Shown here: piece after piece, positions 1 through 6,188 of the stretch | How positions within the stretch are numbered: the first letter of the stretch is position 1 | Layout of the letters: each line of letters starts with the position of its first letter | Assembly (NCBI GenBank): GCA_023488405.1 | Contig: JAMDDW010000005.1 | Location: 1 to 8,848 of the forward strand | DNA from: Candidatus Parvarchaeota archaeon | GTDB taxonomy: Archaea > Nanobdellota > Nanobdellia > Parvarchaeales > Parvarchaeaceae | Reading direction: 5' to 3' | DNA length: 8,848 nt | Made by a program: the position numbers and the translations under genes | The notes under the pieces: generated by a model | Database searches by the model: none | Seen by the model: only the letters and a program-made list of their open reading frames with translations | Told to the model about the DNA's origin: nothing

Positions 1-465
1 AAACACATTATCATGTTTTGCGCCATTTAAAATCATTTCTATTGCTGCTTGAGCGATAGATATATTCTGTATTTGTCCAATAATACTTATAGTTTTCCCA
101 TAAACATTTATGTAACAGGAAGTCTCTCTCATTAATCGTTGTTTTATCAGCCCTCTTGTTCCTATAATCCTTCCTTTTAACTGCATTGCTCTTTTTTCTG
201 AATTTGTATACTCTCTTAAACTTACTACAACTAGATCATAATCATCATCTAGTAATAGAGAAGAAATAGCAGAATCGAAACCTCGATTAAATGCATTTAT
301 TGCGTTTTTAGCGGACAAAACCTCAAATGCGCTTTTTCCGCTTATATAAACTGTATTCCCCTCAACTTCAATATTGACTCCATGCTGTTTTATTTTATCC
401 AATAGTTTCTTCTGCCTAGTTATCTCCTTCGCCTTTCTGCTATTCATCAATAGTTCATCTTCCAT
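1..465 (-). CDS. Dim2/Pno1-like KH-domain RNA-processing protein (3' end cut by window edge)
   Basis: I translated 155 codons from an ATG at 465 to the left edge. The family (archaeal relatives of eukaryotic Dim2/Pno1) binds RNA and is linked to small-subunit ribosome maturation. The second KH domain shows the GxxG loop in KGRIIGTRG (residues about 97-105), then 'LIKQRLMRETSCYINVYGKTISIIG'-type strands, seen here as RETSCYINVYG (113-123). The segment DSAISSLLLDDDYDLVVVSL (64-83) is typical of the linker between the two KH domains. The first KH domain (about 1-60) has no GxxG; a Lys-rich helix (RQKKLLDKIKQHG) sits in its place. The start lies directly after the elp3 stop (TAAATG) with AAGGAG 6 bases upstream inside elp3, so translation is probably coupled. 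Roughly 25-30 residues are missing at the C-terminus, judged from family length. The family call is firm; the exact role is inferred. Confidence 0.85.
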   Translation of the reverse strand, partial: MEDELLMNSRKAKEITRQKKLLDKIKQHGVNIEVEGNTVYISGKSAFEVLSAKNAINAFNRGFDSAISSLLLDDDYDLVVVSLREYTNSEKRAMQLKGRIIGTRGLIKQRLMRETSCYINVYGKTISIIGQIQNISIAQAAIEMILNGAKHDNVF

Positions 466-2043
466 TTATAGCTCCTTTGACATATACCATTTGTATCTTT
501 TGTACCCTAAATTTTTATAGTATTCTCTAACACCTACTCCAGATATAACATTTATCTTATTTATGGAGTACTCTTCCTTTGTTATCTTTTCTGCTTCTGA
601 AAGCAGATTCTTACCGAAGCCTTTATGCTGAAAAGAATCATTGCTATTCTGGTTTATATTTAAGTGCTCACCATAAACATGCAATTCCCTAACAAAAGCT
701 TCTTTTGAATTGTCTGGAATTCTTAGCCTAAGAAAAGCAATTATTGCATTGTTGTTTACATCATCTACGCTTAAGAATATTTCATCCCCCTCTAAAGAAC
801 GATATCTCTCCTGATTAATTTTTATTTTAACAGGCTTGGAAATTCTTATGTGCCCTATTTCCCTACTACGTATATCATTTGGACTTTTGCCTAGCTCTTT
901 TAATTTATCGTCAACTAACTGCCTTAGATTAGTTGTTTTTATCCCATTTTCTATGAAAGTTGATGGTATATCTCTTTCGATTCGCATTATCCTTAGCCAT
1001 TTTGGAGCTTTTACCTCTGCTTCAGCAATAAGCTCAACTACATCTTCTATAGGATAAGGTTTATAATTTCCCCTCTTCCACATCTCATACAAGCCTGTAC
1101 CTCTAATAACTAATGTAGGATATAGCTTGATAGCATCTGGTTTAAAATTATCGTTGTTGTATATTTGATTGATAGTTTCCCTATCTTTGTCTTTATCAGA
1201 AAAAGCTAGATTCAACATTATATGATAATCTACTTTATAACCATAATTTTTAAGTCTCCTGCTAGCGTCTATAACATCTGAGATTGTATGTCCTCTGTTG
1301 TTTTTAAGCAAGACCTCATCATAAATACTCTGAACCCCCATTTCAACTCTGGTTATACCAAAATTAAGCATTCGTTCTATCTCTTCATTTGCACACCTTT
1401 CTGGCTTTGTTTCCGCAGCAAATGCAACGCACCTTATTTTTGCTGTTTCATTAAACTTCTTTTGCTCTTCTAAGTTACCCTCTACTTTGTCGCCATAGAA
1501 CTCATTCATTGCCTTATAAACCGCTGTGACATATTCATTAACATATTCTTTTGGTAAAGTTGTAAAAGTTCCGCCAATAGCAATTATCTCTATTTTTTGA
1601 GGATTATACCCCATAAAAAGATAATGCTTAAGCCGAGCAGTAACTTGTTTGTAAGGATCATAGTTATTCATCAAAGCTCGTCTAGCTGCTGGCTCAAAAC
1701 CGGTGTAACTTTGTGGAGTATTAAACTTAGTTCCGCCTGGACAAAATATGCATGTACCATGCGGGCAGTCATAAGGTTTTGTCATTATTGCTACTACATT
1801 GACTCCGGATAATATCCTTATGGGTTTTGACACCATAAGACTAGCATACTTTTCTCTTTCATCCTGTGAAAAGTGATTTAGTATTTCGCCGTTCTTGGGG
1901 ATATTATGCATTCCGATCTGTCTGCATACTATTCTTTTTGCGATTAAAAGTTCTTTTTTGTTTTTTACTTTACCCTCTTCTATTGCTTTTTTGAATAAAG
2001 GCATGAAATTAACTAAATCTTCTTGTTTATCGTAATAATCCAT
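466..2043 (-). CDS. elp3: Elp3-type radical SAM / GNAT tRNA uridine-34 modification enzyme
   Basis: Full-length archaeal Elp3 (525 residues), which acts alone in archaea to add a carboxymethyl group to C5 of wobble uridine in tRNA, using SAM and acetyl-CoA. The radical SAM cluster motif is CPHGTCIFC (Cys93, Cys98, Cys101), followed by PGGT and the family signature QSYTGFEPAARRAL (111-124). Further Elp3 signatures are IGGTFTTLP (156-164), ETKPE (211-215), RVEMGVQS (232-239) and NRGHT (249-253). The C-terminal acetyltransferase domain has the acetyl-CoA loop QHKGFG (472-477) and GVGVREYYKNLGY (503-515). The linker reads DIRSREIGH (390-398) where I recall archaeal Elp3s having Cys residues (RCIRCREVG). 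The gene heads a two-gene unit with the KH protein, and a TATA-like box lies about 31 bases upstream of the ATG. Confidence 0.96.
   Translation of the reverse strand: MDYYDKQEDLVNFMPLFKKAIEEGKVKNKKELLIAKRIVCRQIGMHNIPKNGEILNHFSQDEREKYASLMVSKPIRILSGVNVVAIMTKPYDCPHGTCIFCPGGTKFNTPQSYTGFEPAARRALMNNYDPYKQVTARLKHYLFMGYNPQKIEIIAIGGTFTTLPKEYVNEYVTAVYKAMNEFYGDKVEGNLEEQKKFNETAKIRCVAFAAETKPERCANEEIERMLNFGITRVEMGVQSIYDEVLLKNNRGHTISDVIDASRRLKNYGYKVDYHIMLNLAFSDKDKDRETINQIYNNDNFKPDAIKLYPTLVIRGTGLYEMWKRGNYKPYPIEDVVELIAEAEVKAPKWLRIMRIERDIPSTFIENGIKTTNLRQLVDDKLKELGKSPNDIRSREIGHIRISKPVKIKINQERYRSLEGDEIFLSVDDVNNNAIIAFLRLRIPDNSKEAFVRELHVYGEHLNINQNSNDSFQHKGFGKNLLSEAEKITKEEYSINKINVISGVGVREYYKNLGYKRYKWYMSKEL
472..477 (-). 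promoter_or_regulatory. Shine-Dalgarno AAGGAG for the KH gene, inside elp3
   Basis: On the minus strand AAGGAG lies within the last codons of elp3, 6 bases before the ATG at 465. It supports that start and implies translational coupling of the KH protein to elp3. Confidence 0.7.
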
Positions 2044-2054
2044 ATTCTTTATAA

Positions 2055-2063
2055 TTTATAAAA
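2055..2063 (+). promoter_or_regulatory. TATA-like box for the surface protein gene (leaderless)
   Basis: TTTATAAAA is centred about 26 bases before the ATG at 2085. That distance would put the transcription start at or next to the start codon, as in leaderless archaeal mRNAs. No Shine-Dalgarno sequence is visible. Confidence 0.55.
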
Positions 2064-2070
2064 GCTGAAC

Positions 2071-2079
2071 ATATAAATT
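2071..2079 (-). promoter_or_regulatory. TATA-like box for elp3
   Basis: On the minus strand AATTTATAT is centred about 31 bases before the elp3 ATG at 2043, predicting a leader of only a few bases. A second TATA-like string nearer the ATG (around 2056-2063) is shared with the divergent gene and looks too close to serve elp3. Confidence 0.45.
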
Positions 2080-2084
2080 ATATT

Positions 2085-2888
2085 ATGAATAAGAAAGCGC
2101 AGATGATAACTATATTTTTTTCGTTATTTCTCATACTTGCAATTATAACAATATTAGGGATAGAATATACAAACTTGCAAACAAATCAAAATTTAAACTC
2201 TCTAGAACAAGCTTACAACCTACCTAAACTAGAGTATTATAACTTTTTGGGTATACTATCAAAAACATCAAATATAAACCCGTCAAACAACACAATAATT
2301 ATATTAAATTCTACAGTACAAAATATTTATGATAATTTTTTCCAGAACTTAAATGCTACATTATTAGAACTTAATACAAACAATCTTATAATGCGAAGTG
2401 TGATGACCCTTTACATTAATGGAAAAGAGAATTCAAATACCTCAATAGGTTATGGAACACAGTCCAATTTTACAGCAGTTATATTGCCAAATACAGATTA
2501 TGTTTCATTATATCTCAACGGAACAAAAATAGTTCCATTAACACAGGGCAAAGCGACTTATTTAAACACATTACAACCTGGTTTATATAAAGTAACCGCA
2601 TATTCAAATGCATCTGGTTTAAAGAATATCACTTATTATGAAAAGGTGCTTATAACAACATTTATAGAGTCTAACTTACCATCAGGAACAAAGTGGAATG
2701 TGACATATGATGGTATAACTAACACCTCGACTTCAGACAAAATAACCTTTTCCGTTCCACCTGGAACATATTCTTTTTCGGTACCAGACGTGTTTGCATC
2801 ATGTATTCATACACCATCTCCTTCTTCAGGTACTCTAACGGCTTATTCATCTCAAAGTATTACATTCTCAGTATGTCCGAACACATAG
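2085..2888 (+). CDS. Secreted or membrane-anchored surface protein with immunoglobulin-like repeats
   Basis: This 267-residue protein begins NKKAQMITIFFSLFLILAII: a Lys-Lys-Ala-Gln stretch and then about 20 hydrophobic residues (7-26). This fits the archaeal class III (pilin-type) signal pattern, with possible cleavage after Ala5, but an uncleaved signal anchor is equally possible. The rest is polar and Asn/Thr/Ser-rich, with ten N-x-S/T sequons (Asn 68, 75, 90, 118, 128, 145, 175, 181, 205, 213), so an N-glycosylated outer-surface location is likely. Two beta-sandwich-like segments end in PGLYKVTAY (165-173) and PPGTYSFSV (225-233). The second starts FIESNLPSGTKWNVTYDG (193-210), a repeat type I associate with Thermoplasmata and ARMAN surface proteins. 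Cys240 and Cys264 could form a disulfide. It stands alone, with its own promoter and a T-run after the stop. The specific function is unknown. Confidence 0.8.
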   Translation: MNKKAQMITIFFSLFLILAIITILGIEYTNLQTNQNLNSLEQAYNLPKLEYYNFLGILSKTSNINPSNNTIIILNSTVQNIYDNFFQNLNATLLELNTNNLIMRSVMTLYINGKENSNTSIGYGTQSNFTAVILPNTDYVSLYLNGTKIVPLTQGKATYLNTLQPGLYKVTAYSNASGLKNITYYEKVLITTFIESNLPSGTKWNVTYDGITNTSTSDKITFSVPPGTYSFSVPDVFASCIHTPSPSSGTLTAYSSQSITFSVCPNT

Positions 2889-3067
2889 TCTTTTTTATAT
2901 AGATTATAGTTTATATTGTAATTATAATAATAAACCTTCTACTCGATACTACAAATATCTAAATTTATGATAAAAATAAAATATATTAAGAAAATCATGT
3001 TTGAACTTGCTCTTTATTTATTAATTTAAACATTACCACTTTATTATTTATCTATAAAACTATTTTA
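2889..3067. other. AT-rich spacer between convergent genes
   Basis: This 179-base stretch separates two converging transcription units. It is almost all A and T, and I found no ORF, RNA gene or strong hairpin. On the minus strand a T-rich string (TTTTATTTTTATC, about 2970-2982) lies some 90 bases past the ftsY stop and may end that operon. Confidence 0.5.
2891..2896 (+). terminator. T-run terminator of the surface protein gene
   Basis: Six consecutive T residues begin 3 bases after the TAG stop, followed by more AT-rich sequence. Archaeal polymerases stop at such U-runs without needing a hairpin. Confidence 0.45.
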
Positions 3068-4189
3068 TTAATTATTTAATATAAAATCTGCAGTTTTTTC
3101 TTTATTGAATGGAATTAAATCTGTATAGCTCTGCCCTGTTCCCAAAAAAAGTATTGGTTTCTTTGTAACATATGATATGGATAAAACTGCCCCTCCCTTC
3201 TTATCAACATCGGTCTTTGATAGTATATTAACATCTATACCTATTTCCTTATCGAATACCTCTGCCTGCTTTACTACGTCGTTGCCGGTTAATGAATCAC
3301 CGACAAATATAGTAAGATCAGGTTTGCTTACTTTTTTAACTTTCTTTAATTCCTCAATCAGATTTTTATTAATGTCGCTCCTTCCTGCAGTATCTATTAA
3401 AACTACATCATCTTTGTCAGAATTCGCGTGCTTTATTGCATCAAATGCCACTGCTGCAGGGTCTGCGCCATAAGTATGCTTCACCACTTCAACCCCCAAA
3501 CGCTTGGCATGTATTTCTAGCTGTTCTATCGAAGCTGCTCTGAACGTATCGCTTGCCGCTATAACTGGCTTTAAGCCATTTGACTGTAAGAACTTGCAAA
3601 GTTTTGCAATTGTGGTGGTTTTACCTGCACCATTTACGCCTATAAACAGAAGCACAAAAGGTTTTTTGCTTTTTATCTTCGAGATAAAATCTTCTGTACT
3701 GTACTCTAGTAACACATCTGTGATACTATCTTTTATGGCCTTTTCTATAGCTTTTTTATTGTTTATAATCGAAACGCTTTGGTCTACTAATTTTACGCTT
3801 AAATCCTCGTGTATTTTATCCAAAACAGAAAGAGCAACATTATTTTCCAAAAGCGCTGATTTTATTTCTGAGAATATAAGATTTACATCATCTTCTGTTA
3901 TTATGTGCGAGAATACTTTCTTTTTTCTTGGCTCACGTTTCTCTTTTAGTTTTATTTCTTGTTCTTCTTTTTCTAATTCCTTTACTTCCTTTCCTACTTC
4001 ATTTATCTCTTCTTTTAGCTCCTTTTTATCTTCACGCCTGAGATCCTTTTTTAATTCTTCCTTGTCTTCTACTATTATATTACTTTCTTTTTTTAGATCT
4101 TGTTTTATTTCAGACTCTTCCTCCTTTGAAAGTTTTTTCTGTATGGAGTTTATAGAATCTTTTATTTTTTTCTTTATAAAGTCAAACAT
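3068..4189 (-). CDS. ftsY: Signal recognition particle receptor FtsY (SRalpha), GTPase
   Basis: The SRP receptor docks SRP-ribosome complexes on the membrane and pairs with SRP54 in reciprocal GTP hydrolysis. The protein has 373 residues. Residues 1-90 form a highly charged Lys/Glu-rich N-terminal (A-like) region, the helical N domain spans about 95-170, and the GTPase G domain runs from about 176 to the end. G-domain motifs: P-loop GVNGAGKTTT (184-193), DTFRAAS (214-220), DTAGR (266-270), SKTD (324-327, the base-recognition motif, usually TKxD/TKLD) and GTGQSYTDL (350-358, the closing loop). It is the last gene of the ribosomal/prefoldin operon, 3 bases after the prefoldin alpha stop, an order widely seen in archaea. 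The KKxK-rich start and amphipathic N-terminus (MFDFIKKKIKDSI) could touch membrane lipids. Confidence 0.96.
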   Translation of the reverse strand: MFDFIKKKIKDSINSIQKKLSKEEESEIKQDLKKESNIIVEDKEELKKDLRREDKKELKEEINEVGKEVKELEKEEQEIKLKEKREPRKKKVFSHIITEDDVNLIFSEIKSALLENNVALSVLDKIHEDLSVKLVDQSVSIINNKKAIEKAIKDSITDVLLEYSTEDFISKIKSKKPFVLLFIGVNGAGKTTTIAKLCKFLQSNGLKPVIAASDTFRAASIEQLEIHAKRLGVEVVKHTYGADPAAVAFDAIKHANSDKDDVVLIDTAGRSDINKNLIEELKKVKKVSKPDLTIFVGDSLTGNDVVKQAEVFDKEIGIDVNILSKTDVDKKGGAVLSISYVTKKPILFLGTGQSYTDLIPFNKEKTADFILNN

Positions 4190-4192
4190 ATT

Positions 4193-4615
4193 TTATCTTA
4201 AAGAATTTTGATAGCTTTCGTAAAGTTTATTAGCGTCTTCTTCAAGTTTTGTGCCCCTTTCCTGCAAAGCCTGAATAGTCTGTGCTATCGAATTTATATT
4301 TTCATTTACTTCCTTAAAATCGCTTTCTAATTTTTCTTTTAATACCTTTAATGAAAACGACTTAAAAACATTACTTCCTATCCCGACTAATGCTGTATCT
4401 AAATCAGTTATATTTCCTTTTATGAATATATCCTGAGCATAAGGTATTAAAATTTCTTTGTTGCTTTTTAATGAAGTAAAACCATCTAATGCTCTAGCGA
4501 TGTTATCTTGGGTAGCCTGCAGGTTATTAAGAACATTTATGTAGTTTTCAAGCTCTTTCCTGATGTACTCAATTTCCATCAGCTGATTGCTCAGCTTTTC
4601 CTCATCTATTTCCAT
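4193..4615 (-). CDS. pfdA: Prefoldin alpha subunit (GimC alpha)
   Basis: Prefoldin alpha joins prefoldin beta in a hexameric chaperone that captures unfolded chains and hands them to the thermosome. The 140-residue length fits the family. Two helices that would form an antiparallel coiled coil (about 5-45 and 88-137) flank a central beta-hairpin region, seen in LIPYAQDIFIKGNITD (56-71) and ALVGIGSNVF (75-84), the family's most conserved part. The ATG follows the L31e stop with no gap (TAAATG), indicating translational coupling, and ftsY begins 3 bases after its stop. The beta subunit gene is not in this window. Identity is well supported by the hairpin motifs and by the L31e - pfdA - ftsY context. 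Confidence 0.9.
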   Translation of the reverse strand: MEIDEEKLSNQLMEIEYIRKELENYINVLNNLQATQDNIARALDGFTSLKSNKEILIPYAQDIFIKGNITDLDTALVGIGSNVFKSFSLKVLKEKLESDFKEVNENINSIAQTIQALQERGTKLEEDANKLYESYQNSLR

Positions 4616-4879
4616 TTACTGGCCCTGCTTTACAAGATTTACGGTTACTATCTTTTTGTCGTCCTTAGAACATATAACCCTTATTTTAACCCTTGGATCT
4701 TTCATTCCCCTGCTGAATATCTCGTTATTTACATCTTGGCTCAATTTAACATCCTCTGCTTTCATGTGCCTTTTTACAAAAGCTTTAAGGTATTTCGCTC
4801 CAGCAGCTGCCCTTTTGTATGGAGGCACTTTCTCTATTCCTCTTCTCATATTAACCATCATTATTTTTTGCTCTGCCAT
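4616..4879 (-). CDS. rpl31e: Large ribosomal subunit protein L31e
   Basis: This archaeal/eukaryotic 50S protein sits near the polypeptide exit tunnel and is absent from bacteria. The 87-residue protein carries the expected motifs: NMRRGIEKVPPYKRAA (10-25), then AFVKRHMKAEDVKLS (33-47), NNEIFSRGMKDPRVKIRV (51-68) and the C-terminal strand KKIVTVNLV (75-83). It lies 1 base after the L39e stop and ends directly against prefoldin alpha. In many archaea aIF6 and LX/L18a follow L31e; here prefoldin alpha does. Confidence 0.95.
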   Translation of the reverse strand: MAEQKIMMVNMRRGIEKVPPYKRAAAGAKYLKAFVKRHMKAEDVKLSQDVNNEIFSRGMKDPRVKIRVICSKDDKKIVTVNLVKQGQ

Positions 4880-4880
4880 T

Positions 4881-5027
4881 TTATCTGCCTACGTTCTTAT
4901 TCATTCTAGACCTATCCATCTTTCTTGTGCCATATTTCCTTATCTGAGCAAATACTGGCGGACGGCTAGTTTTTCTAGCATGCTTTATTAATTTCCTTTT
5001 ATTATTAGCTGATTTATTTCTTGCCAT
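4881..5027 (-). CDS. rpl39e: Large ribosomal subunit protein L39e (48 residues)
   Basis: Translating the minus strand from the ATG at 5027 gives a 48-residue, very basic protein with no acidic residue apart from Asp38. L39e lines the ribosome exit tunnel. The core KRKLIKHARKTSRPPVFAQI (10-29) matches the family pattern K-x-LAKAxKQNRPVPxWV, and RKYGTRKMDRSRMNKN corresponds to the Arg-rich tail. The Trp normally following the proline is Phe (PPVF) and the tail has fewer Arg-Arg pairs, so it is a divergent member. The neighbours decide the call: it starts 2 bases after the PDCD5-like stop and ends 1 base before L31e, the standard L39e position. Confidence 0.88.
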   Translation of the reverse strand: MARNKSANNKRKLIKHARKTSRPPVFAQIRKYGTRKMDRSRMNKNVGR

Positions 5028-5029
5028 AT

Positions 5030-5317
5030 TCACTTGTTTTCAAACCTTATTTTTTGCTCTTTTTTTGGCTGCGAGATAGTCTGCAACAGCTCTTTTAATT
5101 TCTGATCATCTATAACTAATTTTAACCTGCCAGCCAATGCAGACTGTATAAGCATATTTTCAACTTCTTCAGCCAACTCAGGATGTACATACCTTAGATT
5201 GCCTAAACGTTCTCTTGCTTCTTTAGTCAAGAATTTCACAAGAATTTCCTGTTTTAACTGCTCCATCTTTCTCCTTTGTTCTAATTCATCTAGATTGGTT
5301 TTATTTTGATATTCCAT
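5030..5317 (-). CDS. DNA-binding protein of the PDCD5/TFAR19 family
   Basis: The 95-residue protein has the family core: helix-rich LKQEILVKFLTKEARERLGNL (22-42, quoted in part: FLTKEARERL), then VHPELAEEVENMLIQSALAG (44-63) and LKELLQTISQPKKEQKIRF (74-92), a three-helix bundle with a basic tail. Archaeal members are small proteins that bind DNA without clear specificity in vitro; the cellular role is unsettled and the nearly constant placement in a ribosomal operon suggests a translation-linked task. The N-terminal basic/acidic helix (about 8-25) is shorter than in many relatives. The start lies 1 base past the S19e stop; the only other Met (18) would remove the N-terminal helix. Confidence 0.92.
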   Translation of the reverse strand: MEYQNKTNLDELEQRRKMEQLKQEILVKFLTKEARERLGNLRYVHPELAEEVENMLIQSALAGRLKLVIDDQKLKELLQTISQPKKEQKIRFENK

Positions 5318-5318
5318 C

Positions 5319-5750
5319 TTAAATCTTCCCTACTTTTTTCGCCACGGAATCTGTAAAAGCTATGCCTTTTGGGGTAAGAGCTCTTCCAAAATGATTCTGG
5401 ATCTTAACTTTTTTGATTAGTTCTGCCTTCTCCAATTCTTGAAGTATATGTCTTATTACCGCGCCGCTTGCAGGCTTAAAATGTTTCCCGCTGTATCTAT
5501 TTTTTTCTTTGTCTCCATATATATTCCTAAGGCGATTTACGCCTATTGGCCTCTTGTCAACGTACATTCTACGCATTATACTAGCAGCCCTAAGATACCA
5601 CCAATTATTTTGAGAGGGAATTCTATCTTTAGCGGAACCCGTCTTAACAAACATAGCCCAAGCTGGTGGAATAGTTAATTTATCTTCTTCAAGCTTATTT
5701 GCAAGCTCATTCACCAATCTTATCTGATTTACGTCGTATCCTCTTATCAT
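5319..5750 (-). CDS. rps19e: Small ribosomal subunit protein S19e
   Basis: This archaeal/eukaryotic 30S protein is required in eukaryotes for small-subunit maturation. The 143-residue length is normal. Motifs: N-terminal YDVNQIRLVNELANKL (5-20), PPAWAMFVKTG (28-38), the strongly conserved WWYLRAASIMRRMYV (50-64), GVNRLRNIYG (70-79), RHILQELEKAELIKKV (100-115) and GRALTPKGIAF (122-132), making up the winged-helix fold. Its start overlaps the rnp4 3' end by 44 bases; no later Met precedes the conserved YDV, so the overlap is real. GGAAGGT lies 5 bases before the ATG, inside rnp4. Confidence 0.96.
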   Translation of the reverse strand: MIRGYDVNQIRLVNELANKLEEDKLTIPPAWAMFVKTGSAKDRIPSQNNWWYLRAASIMRRMYVDKRPIGVNRLRNIYGDKEKNRYSGKHFKPASGAVIRHILQELEKAELIKKVKIQNHFGRALTPKGIAFTDSVAKKVGKI

Positions 5751-6027
5751 ATTTTACCTTCCTAACATTTCCACAATTTAAACATTTATAGGTTAAAAAA
5801 CCTTGCTTTAACCTTACAATGCAACTAAAACCGGGTATAAGTAATTTATTACAGCGCCTGCATATTAAAAACTTTTCCTCTTTTGATAATTTTATCTTTT
5901 TTGAGGTTAAAATCCTATGTGCTATAGAAGTATACCTATCTGAGAGCTCTTTATTTTCCTTTGCAAGGTCTATCAATGAATAAAAATCTCTTCTAAACTT
6001 TTTTTCATCGTTTTTGTACATTATCAT
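5707..6027 (-). CDS. rnp4: RNase P protein component 4 (Rpp21/Rpr2 homologue)
   Basis: Rnp4 pairs with Rnp1 (Rpp29) to support the specificity domain of archaeal RNase P RNA during tRNA 5'-end removal. The 106-residue protein shows an N-terminal helical part with RYTSIAHRIL (31-40) and a zinc ribbon with Cys56, Cys59, Cys82 and Cys85 (CRRC...CLNC). Basic tracts follow (RKVKYDKRIRRK, 89-100). It is the first gene of the ribosomal operon, an order shared with other archaea. The start could be Met1 at 6027 or Met3 at 6021; both lie in reach of the AT-rich upstream box. Its presence implies a protein-rich archaeal RNase P in this organism. Confidence 0.92.
   Translation of the reverse strand: MIMYKNDEKKFRRDFYSLIDLAKENKELSDRYTSIAHRILTSKKIKLSKEEKFLICRRCNKLLIPGFSCIVRLKQGFLTYKCLNCGNVRKVKYDKRIRRKSDKIGE
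5756..5762 (-). promoter_or_regulatory. Shine-Dalgarno GGAAGGT for S19e
   Basis: The purine-rich string lies within rnp4, 5 bases before the S19e ATG at 5750. It supports the overlapping start. Confidence 0.55.
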
Positions 6028-6045
6028 AGTTTATTATTGCTAAGC

Positions 6046-6056
6046 TATTATTAATA
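6046..6056 (-). promoter_or_regulatory. Possible TATA box of the rnp4-S19e-...-ftsY operon
   Basis: On the minus strand TATTAATAAT-like sequence lies about 23-30 bases before the two candidate rnp4 starts (6027 and 6021), consistent with a leaderless operon transcript. The match to a TATA consensus is only fair. Confidence 0.3.
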
Positions 6057-6116
6057 TCCTAAATGCCCTAAAAACCAAAACTTAAAATAATTACAAATTT
6101 CTAAATTGTAGAAAAA

Positions 6117-6124
6117 TTTATAAA
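6117..6124 (+). promoter_or_regulatory. TATA box (with BRE-like purines) for the acidic small ORF
   Basis: TTTATAAA is directly preceded by GAAAAA, which fits a TFB recognition element. The predicted transcription start is near 6145-6152, giving a leader of about 40 bases before the ATG at 6189. This is the clearest BRE/TATA pair in the window and one of few that predicts a true leader. Confidence 0.55.
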
Positions 6125-6177
6125 GGATATATATCTCTTAAAAGTAACGCAAGGTGGCAATGCGCAAAATAAAATTA

Positions 6178-6183
6178 GGGAGG
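6178..6183 (+). promoter_or_regulatory. Strong Shine-Dalgarno GGGAGG for the acidic ORF
   Basis: GGGAGGT begins 11 bases before the ATG at 6189, leaving 5 bases between GGGAGG and the start. It is the best Shine-Dalgarno match in the window and is the main reason to treat the short ORF as a gene. Confidence 0.65.
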
Positions 6184-6188
6184 TTGTT

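Noticed and set aside
2085..2888. Surface protein as a recently acquired foreign gene
   Set aside because: It is AT-rich like its neighbours, with no flanking repeats, integrase or tRNA. Its different amino-acid make-up is explained by its extracellular role.
3504..4211. A 235-codon plus-strand open frame opposite ftsY
   Set aside because: It is antisense to a certain ftsY gene. Its Ser/Phe-rich composition is what results from reading the opposite strand of a Lys/Glu-rich coding sequence.
4508..4991. Two overlapping plus-strand frames (133 and 134 codons) opposite prefoldin, L31e and L39e
   Set aside because: They are antisense to three recognised genes, and their Phe/Leu/Ser-rich content gives no family match I can recognise.
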